From: Pelosinus fermentans JBW45
Lineage (GTDB): Bacteria > Bacillota > Negativicutes > DSM-13327
Direction: 5' to 3'
Length of the DNA stretch: 64,000 bases
NCBI RefSeq assembly: GCF_000271665.2
Contig: NZ_CP010978.1
Location: 2,882,501-2,946,500 of the forward strand
Positions 6,935 through 16,338 of this stretch are shown here, in pieces (the first letter of the stretch is position 1; every line of letters starts with the position of its first letter). The notes below the pieces were generated by a model that worked only from the letters and a program-made list of their open reading frames with translations, did not search any database and was not told the origin of the DNA. Position numbers and translations under genes: made by a program.

Positions 6935-8496
6935 CCCAGCATCCCCTCAAGCTCACTCAACTCCTGATCAATTTTATTCTCCATAGTCTTAAGCTTAGCA
7001 AGAATAACTGCCGGTTTCTCATATTCAACTTCTTCAAATACATCCTCTTTGTACTTACTCATCGAGAGGTCATAATTTTCTGCTACAATCTCGCCTTTAG
7101 GCACAAAGAAAAACTTCTCTTTGCGATCAATTTCTTTCCTCTGATCCCGCTTTTTAAACTGCGCTACAATATCCTGTAGATCGCCATACCCTTCCTGTTT
7201 TGTCCGCTTATCATCAAGGCTATAGCCGTCGCTTTGCATATCGTAAAACCAGACATTTTCCGTTTCACCGCCCTTGGTAAAGATTAAAATTGCGGTACTG
7301 ACTCCAGCGTATGGTTTAAATACTCCACTAGGCATAGCAATAACGGCCTTAAGTTCACATTTCTCAACAAGTATTTTTCTTGCTTCAACAAAGGCTTTAC
7401 CACTGCCGAATAATACACCCTGAGGCACAATTACACCTGCAGTGCCACCCATTTTAAGTAGATTGTAGATATTTTCCACGAACAAAAGTTCAGTTTTGGT
7501 AGTTCCTAATTTGAGAGATTCGTTAATGTCACCTTTGTCGATACTGCCGGTAAATGGGGGATTGGCCATAATAATTTGATATTGGTTGGACTCGGTAAAA
7601 CCTTTACTCAAGGTATCTTTGTAATCAATGTGGGGAGTGTCCACACCGTGCATCATCAAGTTCATCAGACCAAGCCGCACCATGGTCACATCGATATCGT
7701 AGCCATACAAGCTGTCATTGAGAATATCACTCACTTTTTTAGTCAAGAGACCGCTCACCGAATTGCGAATAAAACCATCTTCGTCGGGCTGAATATTCTT
7801 CTTGTTTTTATCAAGCTGGGTCACCATATACTGATAAGCACCAAGTAAAAAACCGCCCGTTCCGCAGGCGGGATCAGCAATCATGTTGCCCAACTTCGGC
7901 TCTACCAGTTCTGCAATAAGCTTGATGATATGCCTAGGTGTTCTAAATTGTCCATTTTTGCCTGCTGAGGCAATTTCGGAGAGAAGCATTTCATAGACAT
8001 CCCCTTGAATGTCCTGAAATGCCTGTCCGCCTTCGTTGGCATCTTTTTCAATCTCCGCAAATATCTCTTCGATGGTAGATATGGCTTCTACCAGCAAGGC
8101 AGGCTTAGGGATAATAAAAACCGCATTCTGCATGTGATGAGTAAAGGGCGATTCATCTCCATTAAGCATTTTCAGGAAGGGGAATACTTTCATCTGCACA
8201 TGAGAAAGCATCTCTTCGGCTGGCATTTGTTTAAAATCACTCCAGCGAAGAGTCTGTTTATCCACTTTTTGTTCGGTGCCGGGCAGGATAAACTGTCCAT
8301 CAAACTTAGAGGTATACTTTTCACCTGTAAATTCAGCATCCGATATCCGTTTCAGATCAAGATCATCCAGTTGCTTCATAAATAGGAGATAAGTAATTTG
8401 TTCAATAGCGGTGATAGGATTGGAAATACCACCGCTCCAAAATTTATCCCATAGTTGATTAATTTTACTTTTAAGTGCTGCGTTATTTTGTAACAA
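6931..8496 (-). CDS. hsdM: Type I restriction-modification DNA methyltransferase subunit HsdM
   Basis: 521 residues. The N-terminal HsdM helical domain (INQLWDKFWSGGISNPITAIEQITYLLFMKQLDDL) precedes an N6-adenine methyltransferase domain. That domain has the SAM motif ADPACGTGGFLLGAY near residue 207 and catalytic NPPF near 310. It methylates adenine within the HsdS target to protect host DNA and is required for restriction. The start appears to be TTG at 8496, nine bases after AAGGTGG and one base after the hsdR stop, so translation is probably coupled. It overlaps hsdS by four bases. All key residues are present. Confidence 0.94.
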   Translation of the reverse strand: MLQNNAALKSKINQLWDKFWSGGISNPITAIEQITYLLFMKQLDDLDLKRISDAEFTGEKYTSKFDGQFILPGTEQKVDKQTLRWSDFKQMPAEEMLSHVQMKVFPFLKMLNGDESPFTHHMQNAVFIIPKPALLVEAISTIEEIFAEIEKDANEGGQAFQDIQGDVYEMLLSEIASAGKNGQFRTPRHIIKLIAELVEPKLGNMIADPACGTGGFLLGAYQYMVTQLDKNKKNIQPDEDGFIRNSVSGLLTKKVSDILNDSLYGYDIDVTMVRLGLMNLMMHGVDTPHIDYKDTLSKGFTESNQYQIIMANPPFTGSIDKGDINESLKLGTTKTELLFVENIYNLLKMGGTAGVIVPQGVLFGSGKAFVEARKILVEKCELKAVIAMPSGVFKPYAGVSTAILIFTKGGETENVWFYDMQSDGYSLDDKRTKQEGYGDLQDIVAQFKKRDQRKEIDRKEKFFFVPKGEIVAENYDLSMSKYKEDVFEEVEYEKPAVILAKLKTMENKIDQELSELEGMLG

Positions 8497-8497
8497 G

Positions 8498-11296
8498 TTA
8501 TGCTGCCACCTTTTTTGTTAGTTCTAAGATTTCGTTAATTTCTGCAGGGGTAAACAAGCCACGGATTCCCTGTGGGTGCAATACTGTAAAAGGTGATTCT
8601 ATCAAATCACGCTTTTGCACAGTCTCTTTTTCCATTATAAATTCTTTCAATAGATTCAAAAAATCCAATTGCCGGGAACTTAGATTGGTATGGCTAAGAA
8701 TAAATTGTTCAAATGCTCTAGTGACTGTTTCCGGGAAGCTTTCCAATACTTCTAGGCCCAAGATATGTCTAATGAACTGAATGAACTTTGCTTTTCGATT
8801 TTTATACACATTTTTAAGTAAATCCTCCGTAATATGAGGATGCTCGTCGTGTAACATGGCGGCGAGTTCCTGTGCCTCATCTTCGGTAATCTCTTTACCC
8901 TCTTTGATCCTCTGCAAAATCGGGTTTCGTTCTGTAAGTTCCATAATGAGCTTTTCTACCATTTCACGATACTTAGAAACACTCACCGCTGAATGTTCCG
9001 GCCCAAACTCTACCATTTCTTTTGTTTTCAGTAAATCGGTAAAGTCAAACTTAGCAGGTCCTAAAGATTGAATATCACCATCACGATATTTCATTAATGT
9101 AGATAACTTTTCGGCAAGTTCATCAAACGTTTCATCCGTTGCCCTTGCCCAATAGTGATTGGTTTGAGCAAGCTTAATAATCGACTCTTCTCTTGCAACA
9201 ATATTGACTGAAAGAGGAAGTTCACCAATCAGCTCGACAAGATTATCCTTTAAGGTTTCAAATTTTTCTTTTTCATCTGCCAACTTCGCCAAGGATGCTT
9301 CAAGCAAATCTTTCTGAAATCGCATAGCCTTAAAATCGGTTTGGGAAACCGTTCTAAAAAGCGGCTTTATGGTGGCACGTAAAAACTCAATCTTATCATG
9401 AGTCAATTTTGTCCAGAAATTATCATCTTCAAGTTTTTGCAATTCTGTGGCTGACTCTTGAATCACCACCGAGTTTTGCGGGAGTTCCTGAATCTGCTTT
9501 CTAAGCTTACTAATCTCTTTTTCGGCAATGGCATGGTTTTGCGTGTCAATTGCCTTTTCTATTTTATCAAGCCGTATGCCGATAAAGCGTACTGGGAGCG
9601 GAATTTGAACTGTTGCTTCCTTGCCTTTAGGATTGAGCTTAAAATATGCAAAGTTATCCCAGCAATCCAAAATAAGGAACCTATCTTTAACCGTGCACCA
9701 TGGTTTCATTTTGTGTGGTTCTAAAAGCCTCGTACCACGGCCAATCATTTGCCAGAACTTAGTATAAGAATAGACAGGCTTCGCGAAAACAAGATTCACT
9801 AGTTCTCTAATATCAATACCTGTATCCAACATATCAACACTAAGGGCAATACGCGGCATATCGTTGTTTTTAAACTGATCTAGAAGTCCGCCCTTGCCAT
9901 AGACCCTTGAATCCTCTGAGATAAGTACCTTAGCCAGTTCACCGTTGTATTCAGGGTACAAAGAATCAAATATTTGTTCAATCCGCCGGGCATGAGACTT
10001 AGAAGAACAAAAGAATATCGTCTTCCCAGGTAATACACCATTTGTATCTTTAATTGACTCTTCCATGAACTCTTTGACAATAAGCGCATTTGTTCCCTTA
10101 TTGATAACAGTTTTCTCCAGCTCGGAACCTTCAAAATTTATCTCTTCTATCTCTTTGCCTTCAAGAATTAATCGTTTTTGGTCTTCCAGAGAGATTGTTC
10201 GCTTGCTAATACCCTCATCCTGAAACTTGGTATGTATTTTCATCACCTGAAAGCTGCACAAGTAAGGCGGTATATTATTCACTGCTTCTTCATATGTGTA
10301 AGCAAACGTTGGAAGACCATTATCGCAATTAAAAAGCTTGAAAGTATTGTGATCTATGATATCTGTCGGCGTTGCGGTTAGCCCGAGGCTAATCGCTTTG
10401 AAATAGTCAAGTACTTCTCCATAGGTATTATATATGGAACGATGGCTTTCATCAATTACAATTAGATCAAAGAAGTGAGGTGAAAGAGTGTTTTCCTCTT
10501 CCCTGATAATATTGAGCATCGTGGGGTAGGTTGAAATATAGATACGACGATCTTTTGCAATGAGTTTTTCGCCGTCTTTCGGCCACCGGGGTTCATTGGG
10601 TAAGTGTTCTTTGAAAGCTTCTAGCCCCTGCTGCCGTAAAGCAATCCTGTCCACCAGAAATAACACTCTTTGTGCATGACCTGCACGCATGAGTGCATCC
10701 ACAAGGGCAATACATGTTCTTGTTTTACCAGTCCCTGTGGCCATCACTAGAAGAAAGTTTCGTTGTTTCTTTTCAATTCCCTCCATTACAGAACGGATCG
10801 CTCGAATCTGATAATCTCTTCCAGCAATTTCTGTATTGATTAGCTCATCAGCAAGCCGTTTCCTATGTTCGCGAATATATTGAAACCGTTCTAAATCATC
10901 TCTTGTTGGATAACCTAATATCTTTCGAGGAGGGTAATTCTCTAAGTCCCAGAAGTAAATTTCAAGACCGTTCGTATAAAAGCAGAAAGGAAGTTTGCCA
11001 CCACGTTGTTTTTGAATGTTATAACAATACTGTTTTGCCTGTTCCCGACCAATTGCAGGATCTTTGGAAGTCTTTTTCGCCTCGACAACTGCAAGGGGCT
11101 TTGCATCCCTACCCAATAGAACATAATCACTATATTGATGACCTTCATAAGGAGTTCGCGCCTCTGCCACGCCCTCTGGTAGGGGTACAGAAATATCAAA
11201 CTCTTTAGAAACCTGAGTAAGATTATTGACATCCCAACCCGCTATATGTAATTTTACATCGATTAGTTCTTTTCGTGTTTCTGCTTCCGTTTTCAT
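8498..11296 (-). CDS. hsdR: Type I restriction enzyme endonuclease/translocase subunit HsdR
   Basis: About 932 residues. The N-terminal nuclease domain has LAVVEAKKTSKDP (the ExK of a PD-(D/E)xK site). An SF2 motor follows, with Walker A MATGTGKTRT near 183, DESH box (IVIDESHRS) near 275, SLGLTATPTD, and motif VI QMIGRGTRL. A C-terminal domain contacts the methylase. I prefer ATG at 11296 (AGGAG five bases upstream) over the frame opening at 11323. It is the first gene of a compact R-M-S operon. HsdR translocates DNA and cuts unmethylated invading DNA. Confidence 0.93.
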   Translation of the reverse strand: MKTEAETRKELIDVKLHIAGWDVNNLTQVSKEFDISVPLPEGVAEARTPYEGHQYSDYVLLGRDAKPLAVVEAKKTSKDPAIGREQAKQYCYNIQKQRGGKLPFCFYTNGLEIYFWDLENYPPRKILGYPTRDDLERFQYIREHRKRLADELINTEIAGRDYQIRAIRSVMEGIEKKQRNFLLVMATGTGKTRTCIALVDALMRAGHAQRVLFLVDRIALRQQGLEAFKEHLPNEPRWPKDGEKLIAKDRRIYISTYPTMLNIIREEENTLSPHFFDLIVIDESHRSIYNTYGEVLDYFKAISLGLTATPTDIIDHNTFKLFNCDNGLPTFAYTYEEAVNNIPPYLCSFQVMKIHTKFQDEGISKRTISLEDQKRLILEGKEIEEINFEGSELEKTVINKGTNALIVKEFMEESIKDTNGVLPGKTIFFCSSKSHARRIEQIFDSLYPEYNGELAKVLISEDSRVYGKGGLLDQFKNNDMPRIALSVDMLDTGIDIRELVNLVFAKPVYSYTKFWQMIGRGTRLLEPHKMKPWCTVKDRFLILDCWDNFAYFKLNPKGKEATVQIPLPVRFIGIRLDKIEKAIDTQNHAIAEKEISKLRKQIQELPQNSVVIQESATELQKLEDDNFWTKLTHDKIEFLRATIKPLFRTVSQTDFKAMRFQKDLLEASLAKLADEKEKFETLKDNLVELIGELPLSVNIVAREESIIKLAQTNHYWARATDETFDELAEKLSTLMKYRDGDIQSLGPAKFDFTDLLKTKEMVEFGPEHSAVSVSKYREMVEKLIMELTERNPILQRIKEGKEITEDEAQELAAMLHDEHPHITEDLLKNVYKNRKAKFIQFIRHILGLEVLESFPETVTRAFEQFILSHTNLSSRQLDFLNLLKEFIMEKETVQKRDLIESPFTVLHPQGIRGLFTPAEINEILELTKKVAA

Positions 11297-11455
11297 CGTT
11301 TCTCCTATCTTAGAGTAACACACAAGGACAAGTATATGTGTTATCCCAACTCATTTATGATAGTACATTATTTATGATACGATAAACCCAAGGGTTAGGC
11401 ATCCTATATAACAGTGACACTTTCCTTTACGGGACAATTATCCAGAATATTTTAT

Positions 11456-11535
11456 AATTCACCTTCGTCCATTGAATTTCCTTGTTTTCTTACAAAAAAA
11501 TACAACGCCTTTCTCTAAGCGTTGTATTTTTGTAT
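11456..11535 (-). repeat. Terminator-plus-start interspersed repeat, copy 1
   Basis: On the minus strand an AAAAATACAACGC/GCGTTGTATTTTT hairpin (11496-11531) follows the helicase stop by about 25 nt. It is succeeded by AAGGAAATTCAATGGAC, a ribosome site plus ATG that opens only a few codons. The same arrangement recurs near 15970, 23895, 25671 and 30887. Here the hairpin should terminate the helicase gene. Confidence 0.7.
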
Positions 11536-11556
11536 CTTTTAAAGCATATATGTCCT

Positions 11557-14430
11557 TCAGCTGCCCCATATTTCAAAATGAGCAGCACTTCCAGAACTTC
11601 TAATATAATGATTTGATGCTCCTAAAACTTCTTGAATTTTCTCCGGCATCGGGATTGTCTTACTAATAGAAGGTTGAACAATAATAATTCTACCCACCAA
11701 AGGTTTATTCTGTTTTAGTGAATCCAAAAAGCCTTTATGATCTCCACTAAGAAACTTGCACTTGTTAGACTTTCTTCGCTGAGCAATTTTATTAATTAGA
11801 GTTCCTTTATTCTTCAACCATATCAAGCATTTAACAGCTTGTCCAGCTACCTCATAGACATCTGACACGCTTGAATTATATTGAGTGGCAGACATTCCTT
11901 TTACATGAAACAAAGATACTTCAAATGAATTTAGCATTTCCTCAACAGTAATAAAATCGGCAATCTCTCCACTGGAATGATCATAGATAATATAGCTATA
12001 AGATGAGTTTGATATTAAAATTGTCTCCAGAGCTGAATGAATAGAGTCTTTCCCATTGCATTCATTGTTCACATTGGTTCCATATTGCTTCCAATTAATT
12101 TCTTTTATATTTGATTGATCAAAAATTATTGAATTTGGATCTCCTTTATGAACTTCATTTCGAATAATTAATATATCATTTGAAGTTCTAAAGCTCAAAG
12201 GATTTTGATTTAGATATTCAGCTATTGATACCTCTTTCCTTCCATCTTTTAAAAATATTGTATCGAGCTTAGACGAGTAAATACCACTTGTATTACAAAT
12301 TAGCTCTTGTGTATTACCATTGATGTAAATAGTTAATGAAATAAAGGCATGGTTGATTTTATTGATTCTCAAATCTGCATCGAGTAAAGTACTCTTATAT
12401 CCACCTTCTTGCTCAATACAAAAAACTGGCGGTGTAATATATGTATCTCCACCAAAGTCCCACATAAAGATATTATCGGGATATTGTTTTAACTCTTCTG
12501 GCACTGGAAGCAAATCATAATTTGTTTCCGTTTTCACAGTAATGTTTGGGTTTGCAATCTTTGTTCCATTAAAATCACACCATTTTACAAATTCAGGAAT
12601 AGTCAAGTAAGCACTACTCCATATTTTAGACCCACTACTATAACCTATTGTAATGTTATTCTCTAAGCCTTGTGCTTTACAAAACACATGTCCCGGAGAA
12701 AACATTTTTCCAGTTGTAGGATTAATCGATTTACTAACATCTGACCCTGCCATAATACGATATGTTTCACCAGCTTTAGCATACCTATTGAGCATACCAG
12801 AATTGAAAATCTCAAATGACCTTAGCTCTCCAAGTACATGGTGAATCTCAGATCTTGAAACTTTATAAAAATTATTTTCTCCACAATATGCTTTTGCTAT
12901 TTCTTCATAAATTGTTTCGCTTTTAAGCTGAGAATAGATAAAGAGCAAGTTTGTACTTTGCTGAAAATGTACAATAAATAGCTTATGACTTATGTCGTTC
13001 AAAGTATCTCCATTGCTCCACTTTGGAGATACATACTCTTGTCCAATTACTATAATAGTATTTTCTCTTTTGTTTACCAACACACCTGTTGTAATCTTAC
13101 AAAGATCAGGGAATTTTGAATCTAGAATAAAATTTGAAACTTTAAATATTTTAGCGTGGCAGTTTGGGCAAATATTGTATAACGAAATATCATCCTCAAA
13201 ATTGGTACTCTTATTATCGCGTTGTTCAAAATCATGAAAATACTGCTTCAGTTCTTCTTCGGAATTAGTTTTATTTTCACTCATATCAATTATCATATCT
13301 TGCCATATAGCATCAGCAGAATATAATCTGTTATTTTCAATAATAAGCTCGCTATCATTCATCGCTATAAACTTTGCTGTACCAATGTTCTCAGAATTGG
13401 TTCGTGCAAACCTGCCAATAAATTGTAACGTATTAGCCAATGATTTATGTGCGGAATGTATTGCCGCAATTTTTAGGTTTGGAAAATCAAATCCTTCTCC
13501 TAACATATCAACACATATAATTCCATCCACTTCTCCAGCTTTTAATTGTTCTACAACTTCTTTAACATGTTTATTGCTTTTAGAGCTATCGATATTTTTT
13601 AATCTTAATTGTGTATTTCTTGCATACAACTCTGACAGTTCTGCTGCATGCTTCTTTGAATTAGTTCTAATCATTAGATAATGAGACAATCCTTGTGCTT
13701 TGTCAGATAAAAATACTTTTTCGGCTTTTGTAGCGATTAAAATATCCTTATCATCATTTTCTTCTAAAGGAACATATTCAATTTCTCCAAATATCCCATC
13801 ACGATATGCCATAGATAAAGGATAAGAATAAATTATTTCTCCGCGTATTTCTTTTTTATCCAGTCTAAATGGAGTTGCAGTAAACAAAATCTGCTTTGCC
13901 AAATTCATATTTACAAGAATTTCTTCCCATGTTTTTGCTGGAGAATGGTGTGCTTCATCAACTAAAACTAAGTCAAATAACTTTTGAGCTTTTTGATCTT
14001 GAGATAGTACTAATGCACATTGTGGAGTAGAAATAACCACATTGGCTTCTAATATACTATTATAATACTGCTCATCATATTTGTTTTTTAGTTCAAACAC
14101 TTTGGGCTTTATAGTACTATTTTGAAATACGGTAGCTTTGCATAGTGTTCTCAATTCACCAAAATCCTCTACAATTTGACTTCTTACCAGAACGCTAGGG
14201 GTTACAACCAATACTTTTTTAGACTCCAATACATATGGTGACATCATTAAAACTGACGTTTTTCCAGAACCAGTAGGCATAACAACAATCGCTGCTTTAT
14301 TTTTTCTTAAAGTAAAGAACGAATTAATAGAATGTATAGCACCTATTTGAGCATTACGCAAACCGTTCCCATTACTTTTTTGTTTAGGATATCTAATGGC
14401 TGAGTAGTGTTTTGAAAAATAGTTATTCAT
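11557..14430 (-). CDS. Large DEAD/DEAH-box SF2 helicase with uncharacterised C-terminal half
   Basis: 957 residues from the ATG at 14430 (GGAG seven bases upstream). Walker A is MPTGSGKTS (51-58), DEAH is LVLVDEAHH (158-161), motif III is FTATPF (~183), and motif VI is LQFIGRFART (336-343), so the UvrB/RecG-like SF2 motor is complete. A CPNC (421-424) begins a possible zinc knuckle. Roughly residues 430-957 match nothing I recognise. It lies between a type I restriction operon and a GIY-YIG/DUF4357 gene, the usual setting of defence-linked helicases. It is transcribed alone, with the repeat hairpin after its stop. A role in nucleic-acid defence is inference from context. Confidence 0.75.
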   Translation of the reverse strand: MNNYFSKHYSAIRYPKQKSNGNGLRNAQIGAIHSINSFFTLRKNKAAIVVMPTGSGKTSVLMMSPYVLESKKVLVVTPSVLVRSQIVEDFGELRTLCKATVFQNSTIKPKVFELKNKYDEQYYNSILEANVVISTPQCALVLSQDQKAQKLFDLVLVDEAHHSPAKTWEEILVNMNLAKQILFTATPFRLDKKEIRGEIIYSYPLSMAYRDGIFGEIEYVPLEENDDKDILIATKAEKVFLSDKAQGLSHYLMIRTNSKKHAAELSELYARNTQLRLKNIDSSKSNKHVKEVVEQLKAGEVDGIICVDMLGEGFDFPNLKIAAIHSAHKSLANTLQFIGRFARTNSENIGTAKFIAMNDSELIIENNRLYSADAIWQDMIIDMSENKTNSEEELKQYFHDFEQRDNKSTNFEDDISLYNICPNCHAKIFKVSNFILDSKFPDLCKITTGVLVNKRENTIIVIGQEYVSPKWSNGDTLNDISHKLFIVHFQQSTNLLFIYSQLKSETIYEEIAKAYCGENNFYKVSRSEIHHVLGELRSFEIFNSGMLNRYAKAGETYRIMAGSDVSKSINPTTGKMFSPGHVFCKAQGLENNITIGYSSGSKIWSSAYLTIPEFVKWCDFNGTKIANPNITVKTETNYDLLPVPEELKQYPDNIFMWDFGGDTYITPPVFCIEQEGGYKSTLLDADLRINKINHAFISLTIYINGNTQELICNTSGIYSSKLDTIFLKDGRKEVSIAEYLNQNPLSFRTSNDILIIRNEVHKGDPNSIIFDQSNIKEINWKQYGTNVNNECNGKDSIHSALETILISNSSYSYIIYDHSSGEIADFITVEEMLNSFEVSLFHVKGMSATQYNSSVSDVYEVAGQAVKCLIWLKNKGTLINKIAQRRKSNKCKFLSGDHKGFLDSLKQNKPLVGRIIIVQPSISKTIPMPEKIQEVLGASNHYIRSSGSAAHFEIWGS

Positions 14431-14579
14431 ATAGCAACTCCACCTTTTCAATCTTCTATAACAGAATTAAGTATGCAGCCATGGTGGTCTTTTGTCTTAC
14501 AAATTTGCTATTACATAAATAAACCTCTCCCTAAAGACAATCATGAGCAATTTGATTATATTTCTTTCTGAATTTTCTA

Positions 14580-14618
14580 TATTTTTAAGTGATTCTTGAC
14601 TTGAATCATTTAAAAATA
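14580..14618. other. Inverted repeat upstream of the helicase gene
   Basis: TATTTTTAAGTGATTC (14580-14595) pairs with GAATCATTTAAAAATA (14603-14618) with one wobble. A related sequence (CTTAACTAGAATTATTTAAAA) lies at about 15885-15905. Function unknown; the rest of 14452-14650 shows nothing clear. Confidence 0.35.
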
Positions 14619-14650
14619 TCTCCCTAATATTGTCCGCTGCTTGTTACTTT

Positions 14651-14684
14651 TTGAGACGCTAAGGGACGTTCCTTTTCTGTCAAC
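14651..14684 (-). repeat. REP-like repeat unit flanking the RAYT tail (left)
   Basis: A 34-bp unit beginning TTGAGAC and ending GTCAAC, with core AGGGACG. It matches 14888-14921 at 26 of 34 positions in the same orientation. The stop codon of the adjacent transposase tail lies inside it. Confidence 0.6.
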
Positions 14685-14886
14685 TTCTTGCTACCACACC
14701 ACGAGATATTCCGGTGGCTCGCTCAATTTGGCGAATGGAGAGTCCTTCTTTGTCTTTCAATTGCCTAAGTAAAGCATCACGCTCTGCTTTGGGCCAAGCT
14801 GCTATTTCATGAGGTTCGCTTCCTTCTGTACATCGCAATATTTTGCGGCGAATTTCTTCTTTAGATGGATTGATCTTTCCTGACAC
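14680..14886 (-). pseudogene. C-terminal fragment of a REP-associated tyrosine transposase (RAYT)
   Basis: 68 codons. The tail KAERDALLRQLKDKEGLSIRQIERATGISRGVVARS is the HTH C-terminus commonly seen on clostridial Y1/RAYT transposases. The catalytic HUH/Tyr domain is absent, so the piece cannot transpose. It is flanked by two direct 34-bp REP-like units, the usual neighbours of RAYT genes, and its stop codon lies within one. I treat it as a fossil rather than a 68-residue regulator, although the HTH alone could still bind DNA. Confidence 0.65.
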
Positions 14887-14887
14887 A

Positions 14888-14921
14888 TTGAGACATACAG
14901 GGACGCTCTCTTTTTGTCAAC
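14888..14921 (-). repeat. REP-like repeat unit flanking the RAYT tail (right)
   Basis: A 34-bp direct copy of the 14651-14684 unit (TTGAGAC...AGGGACG...GTCAAC). It sits between the transposase remnant and the GIY-YIG gene end. Confidence 0.6.
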
Positions 14922-14952
14922 ATTTTGCCACTATATGCTAACAAAAAGTATA

Positions 14953-15840
14953 CTAATCACGCTCTTCCCCATTATCCGCCATTTCTTTATCAATCTCTTT
15001 CAACATCTTTCCTTCACGCTTCCACAATTTCCTACCGTTTGCAGCACCACCAACAATGGCTGCTGCCGCATAACTGGGACTATTGAAAGTAGCATCTTGC
15101 ATAAATATATAAAGACCATTTCCATTATTCAACATTATACCTGTGTCGACTAAATCTTGCCGAAGCTTCACAAGAAAATTAGGGATCGATGGCCTATTAT
15201 CCATCACAGATGTCGATCCTTTTAAGACTACATATTTATTATTAATAATTGCCATTTTAGCAAAGACATTTTTAACCTTCAACTCAAAAATATTTTCTAT
15301 AGAAACCGTATTTTCTTCAACTAATATTCGAGGCTCTAGAATATCAATTCCCAGCGTTAGCAACAATAATTTGATCGCATCTAAAAATTGACTCACTTCG
15401 GCTTCATCGACTTCAGAAATATTTGGTTTTGTCGGAATCTGCGCATTATCAAGTTTGGTTCTATACGCTTCCTTAGCCAGAGCATATAATTCTGCTTCAA
15501 GGTATTTTACTTGTGTCTTGGTTAGATAATCATCTTTAGATGAAAATACAATAGCCTCCGTCCAAAAATCTTTGTTAATCGCGTGACTTTTCAGCCTAGG
15601 CAGCACTGGATCACCCTCGCCTATATATAAAACCTTTTTCTCTGGATCATCTTCATCTGCTCCAAGTAACATATATACACCTGGTTTTTTTGCTGATTCT
15701 CGCATCATAAATTTATCTAATTGCGGTCGAGGGAAAATAGTTCCGTGAATCGTCATATTTGAAACTTCAATTGTTCGAAGTCCATTAGGTTGTCCATCGG
15801 TTAAAAATAGCCGAATTAATTTACCTGACACTATCATCAT
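14953..15840 (-). CDS. GIY-YIG nuclease family protein with DUF4357-like C-terminus
   Basis: 295 residues. The GIY-YIG half has KKPGVYMLLG (GVY at 54-56) and VLYIGEGD (YIG at 72-74), followed by RLKSH. The C-terminal segment FNSPSYAAAAIVGGAANGRKLWK (~232-256) is a DUF4357-type module. Proteins of this build are frequent near restriction-modification genes and may nick or sense DNA; no specific reaction is established to my knowledge. Start is one of two adjacent ATGs (15840 or 15837) just after AAGGA. It sits with the type I system and the large helicase. A later catalytic Arg/Glu of the GIY-YIG fold cannot be verified by eye. Confidence 0.75.
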   Translation of the reverse strand: MMIVSGKLIRLFLTDGQPNGLRTIEVSNMTIHGTIFPRPQLDKFMMRESAKKPGVYMLLGADEDDPEKKVLYIGEGDPVLPRLKSHAINKDFWTEAIVFSSKDDYLTKTQVKYLEAELYALAKEAYRTKLDNAQIPTKPNISEVDEAEVSQFLDAIKLLLLTLGIDILEPRILVEENTVSIENIFELKVKNVFAKMAIINNKYVVLKGSTSVMDNRPSIPNFLVKLRQDLVDTGIMLNNGNGLYIFMQDATFNSPSYAAAAIVGGAANGRKLWKREGKMLKEIDKEMADNGEERD

Positions 15841-15969
15841 TCCTTAACTTTTATATTCTTTTATAATAATCTTTCTAGACAGATCTTAACTAGAATTATT
15901 TAAAACGATATTCCCGGCTATTTTTGCTAGCAGTTATTTCTACTTTTTTAAAAATCTCTTAGTTTTACA

Positions 15970-16040
15970 ATTCAACTTTAGTCATTGATTTTCCTTGTTT
16001 GACAAAAAAATACAACACCTGTTTTCAGAGCATTGTATTT
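15970..16040 (-). repeat. Terminator-plus-start interspersed repeat, copy 2
   Basis: A degenerate copy. AAATACAA/TTGTATTT (about 16008-16040) forms the hairpin, followed on the minus strand by AAGGAAAATCAATGACT. It is placed between the RAYT pseudogene and the GIY-YIG gene start. Confidence 0.6.
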
Positions 16041-16052
16041 AAAGAGTAACAT

Positions 16053-16338
16053 TCAGCTTCCTGACACGTCAAAATGGTCATTTGAAGAAAAAGCTGTATC
16101 TGTCAATGTCCCCCCACGCACATAGTCTCGATAACTGCTAAATCTATATTCCTCCAGCGTTCCGACTATTCCTGCCTTGATAGGGTTTTGGTGTATACCC
16201 AAAATGCCACCTCCGCCTTTCATCGTTTTAAACTAAATATAAAAAGTCGATTTCGTCCTCATAAATGCTGCCGATTTATGCCACAAAAACTATATGATAA
16301 AAGCCTGTAGCGCTTAGTCCTCTCGCCTGTCTGGCCAT
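16053..16338 (-). pseudogene. Internally deleted RAYT (Y1-type) transposase
   Basis: From ATG 16338, after a GGAAAGAG site, the minus strand reads MARQARGLSATGFYHIVF, the typical N-terminus of these transposases. It then hits a stop and frame change, and resumes near 16207 as GIHQNPIKAGIVGTLEEYRF followed by SSYRDYVRGGTLTDTAF to a TGA at 16053. The central part with the HUH and much of the catalytic region is missing. This shows decay by deletion and frameshift. It is related to the fragment at 17988-18122. Confidence 0.7.

Noticed and set aside
14680-14886. Stand-alone 68-aa HTH regulator
   Set aside because: The sequence matches the C-terminal tail typical of RAYT transposases and is bounded by REP-like units, so a fossil is more likely.
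3537-15840. Prophage or integrative element
   Set aside because: Despite cI/cro-like regulators and defence genes, no integrase, att repeats, tRNA edge or structural phage genes are visible.
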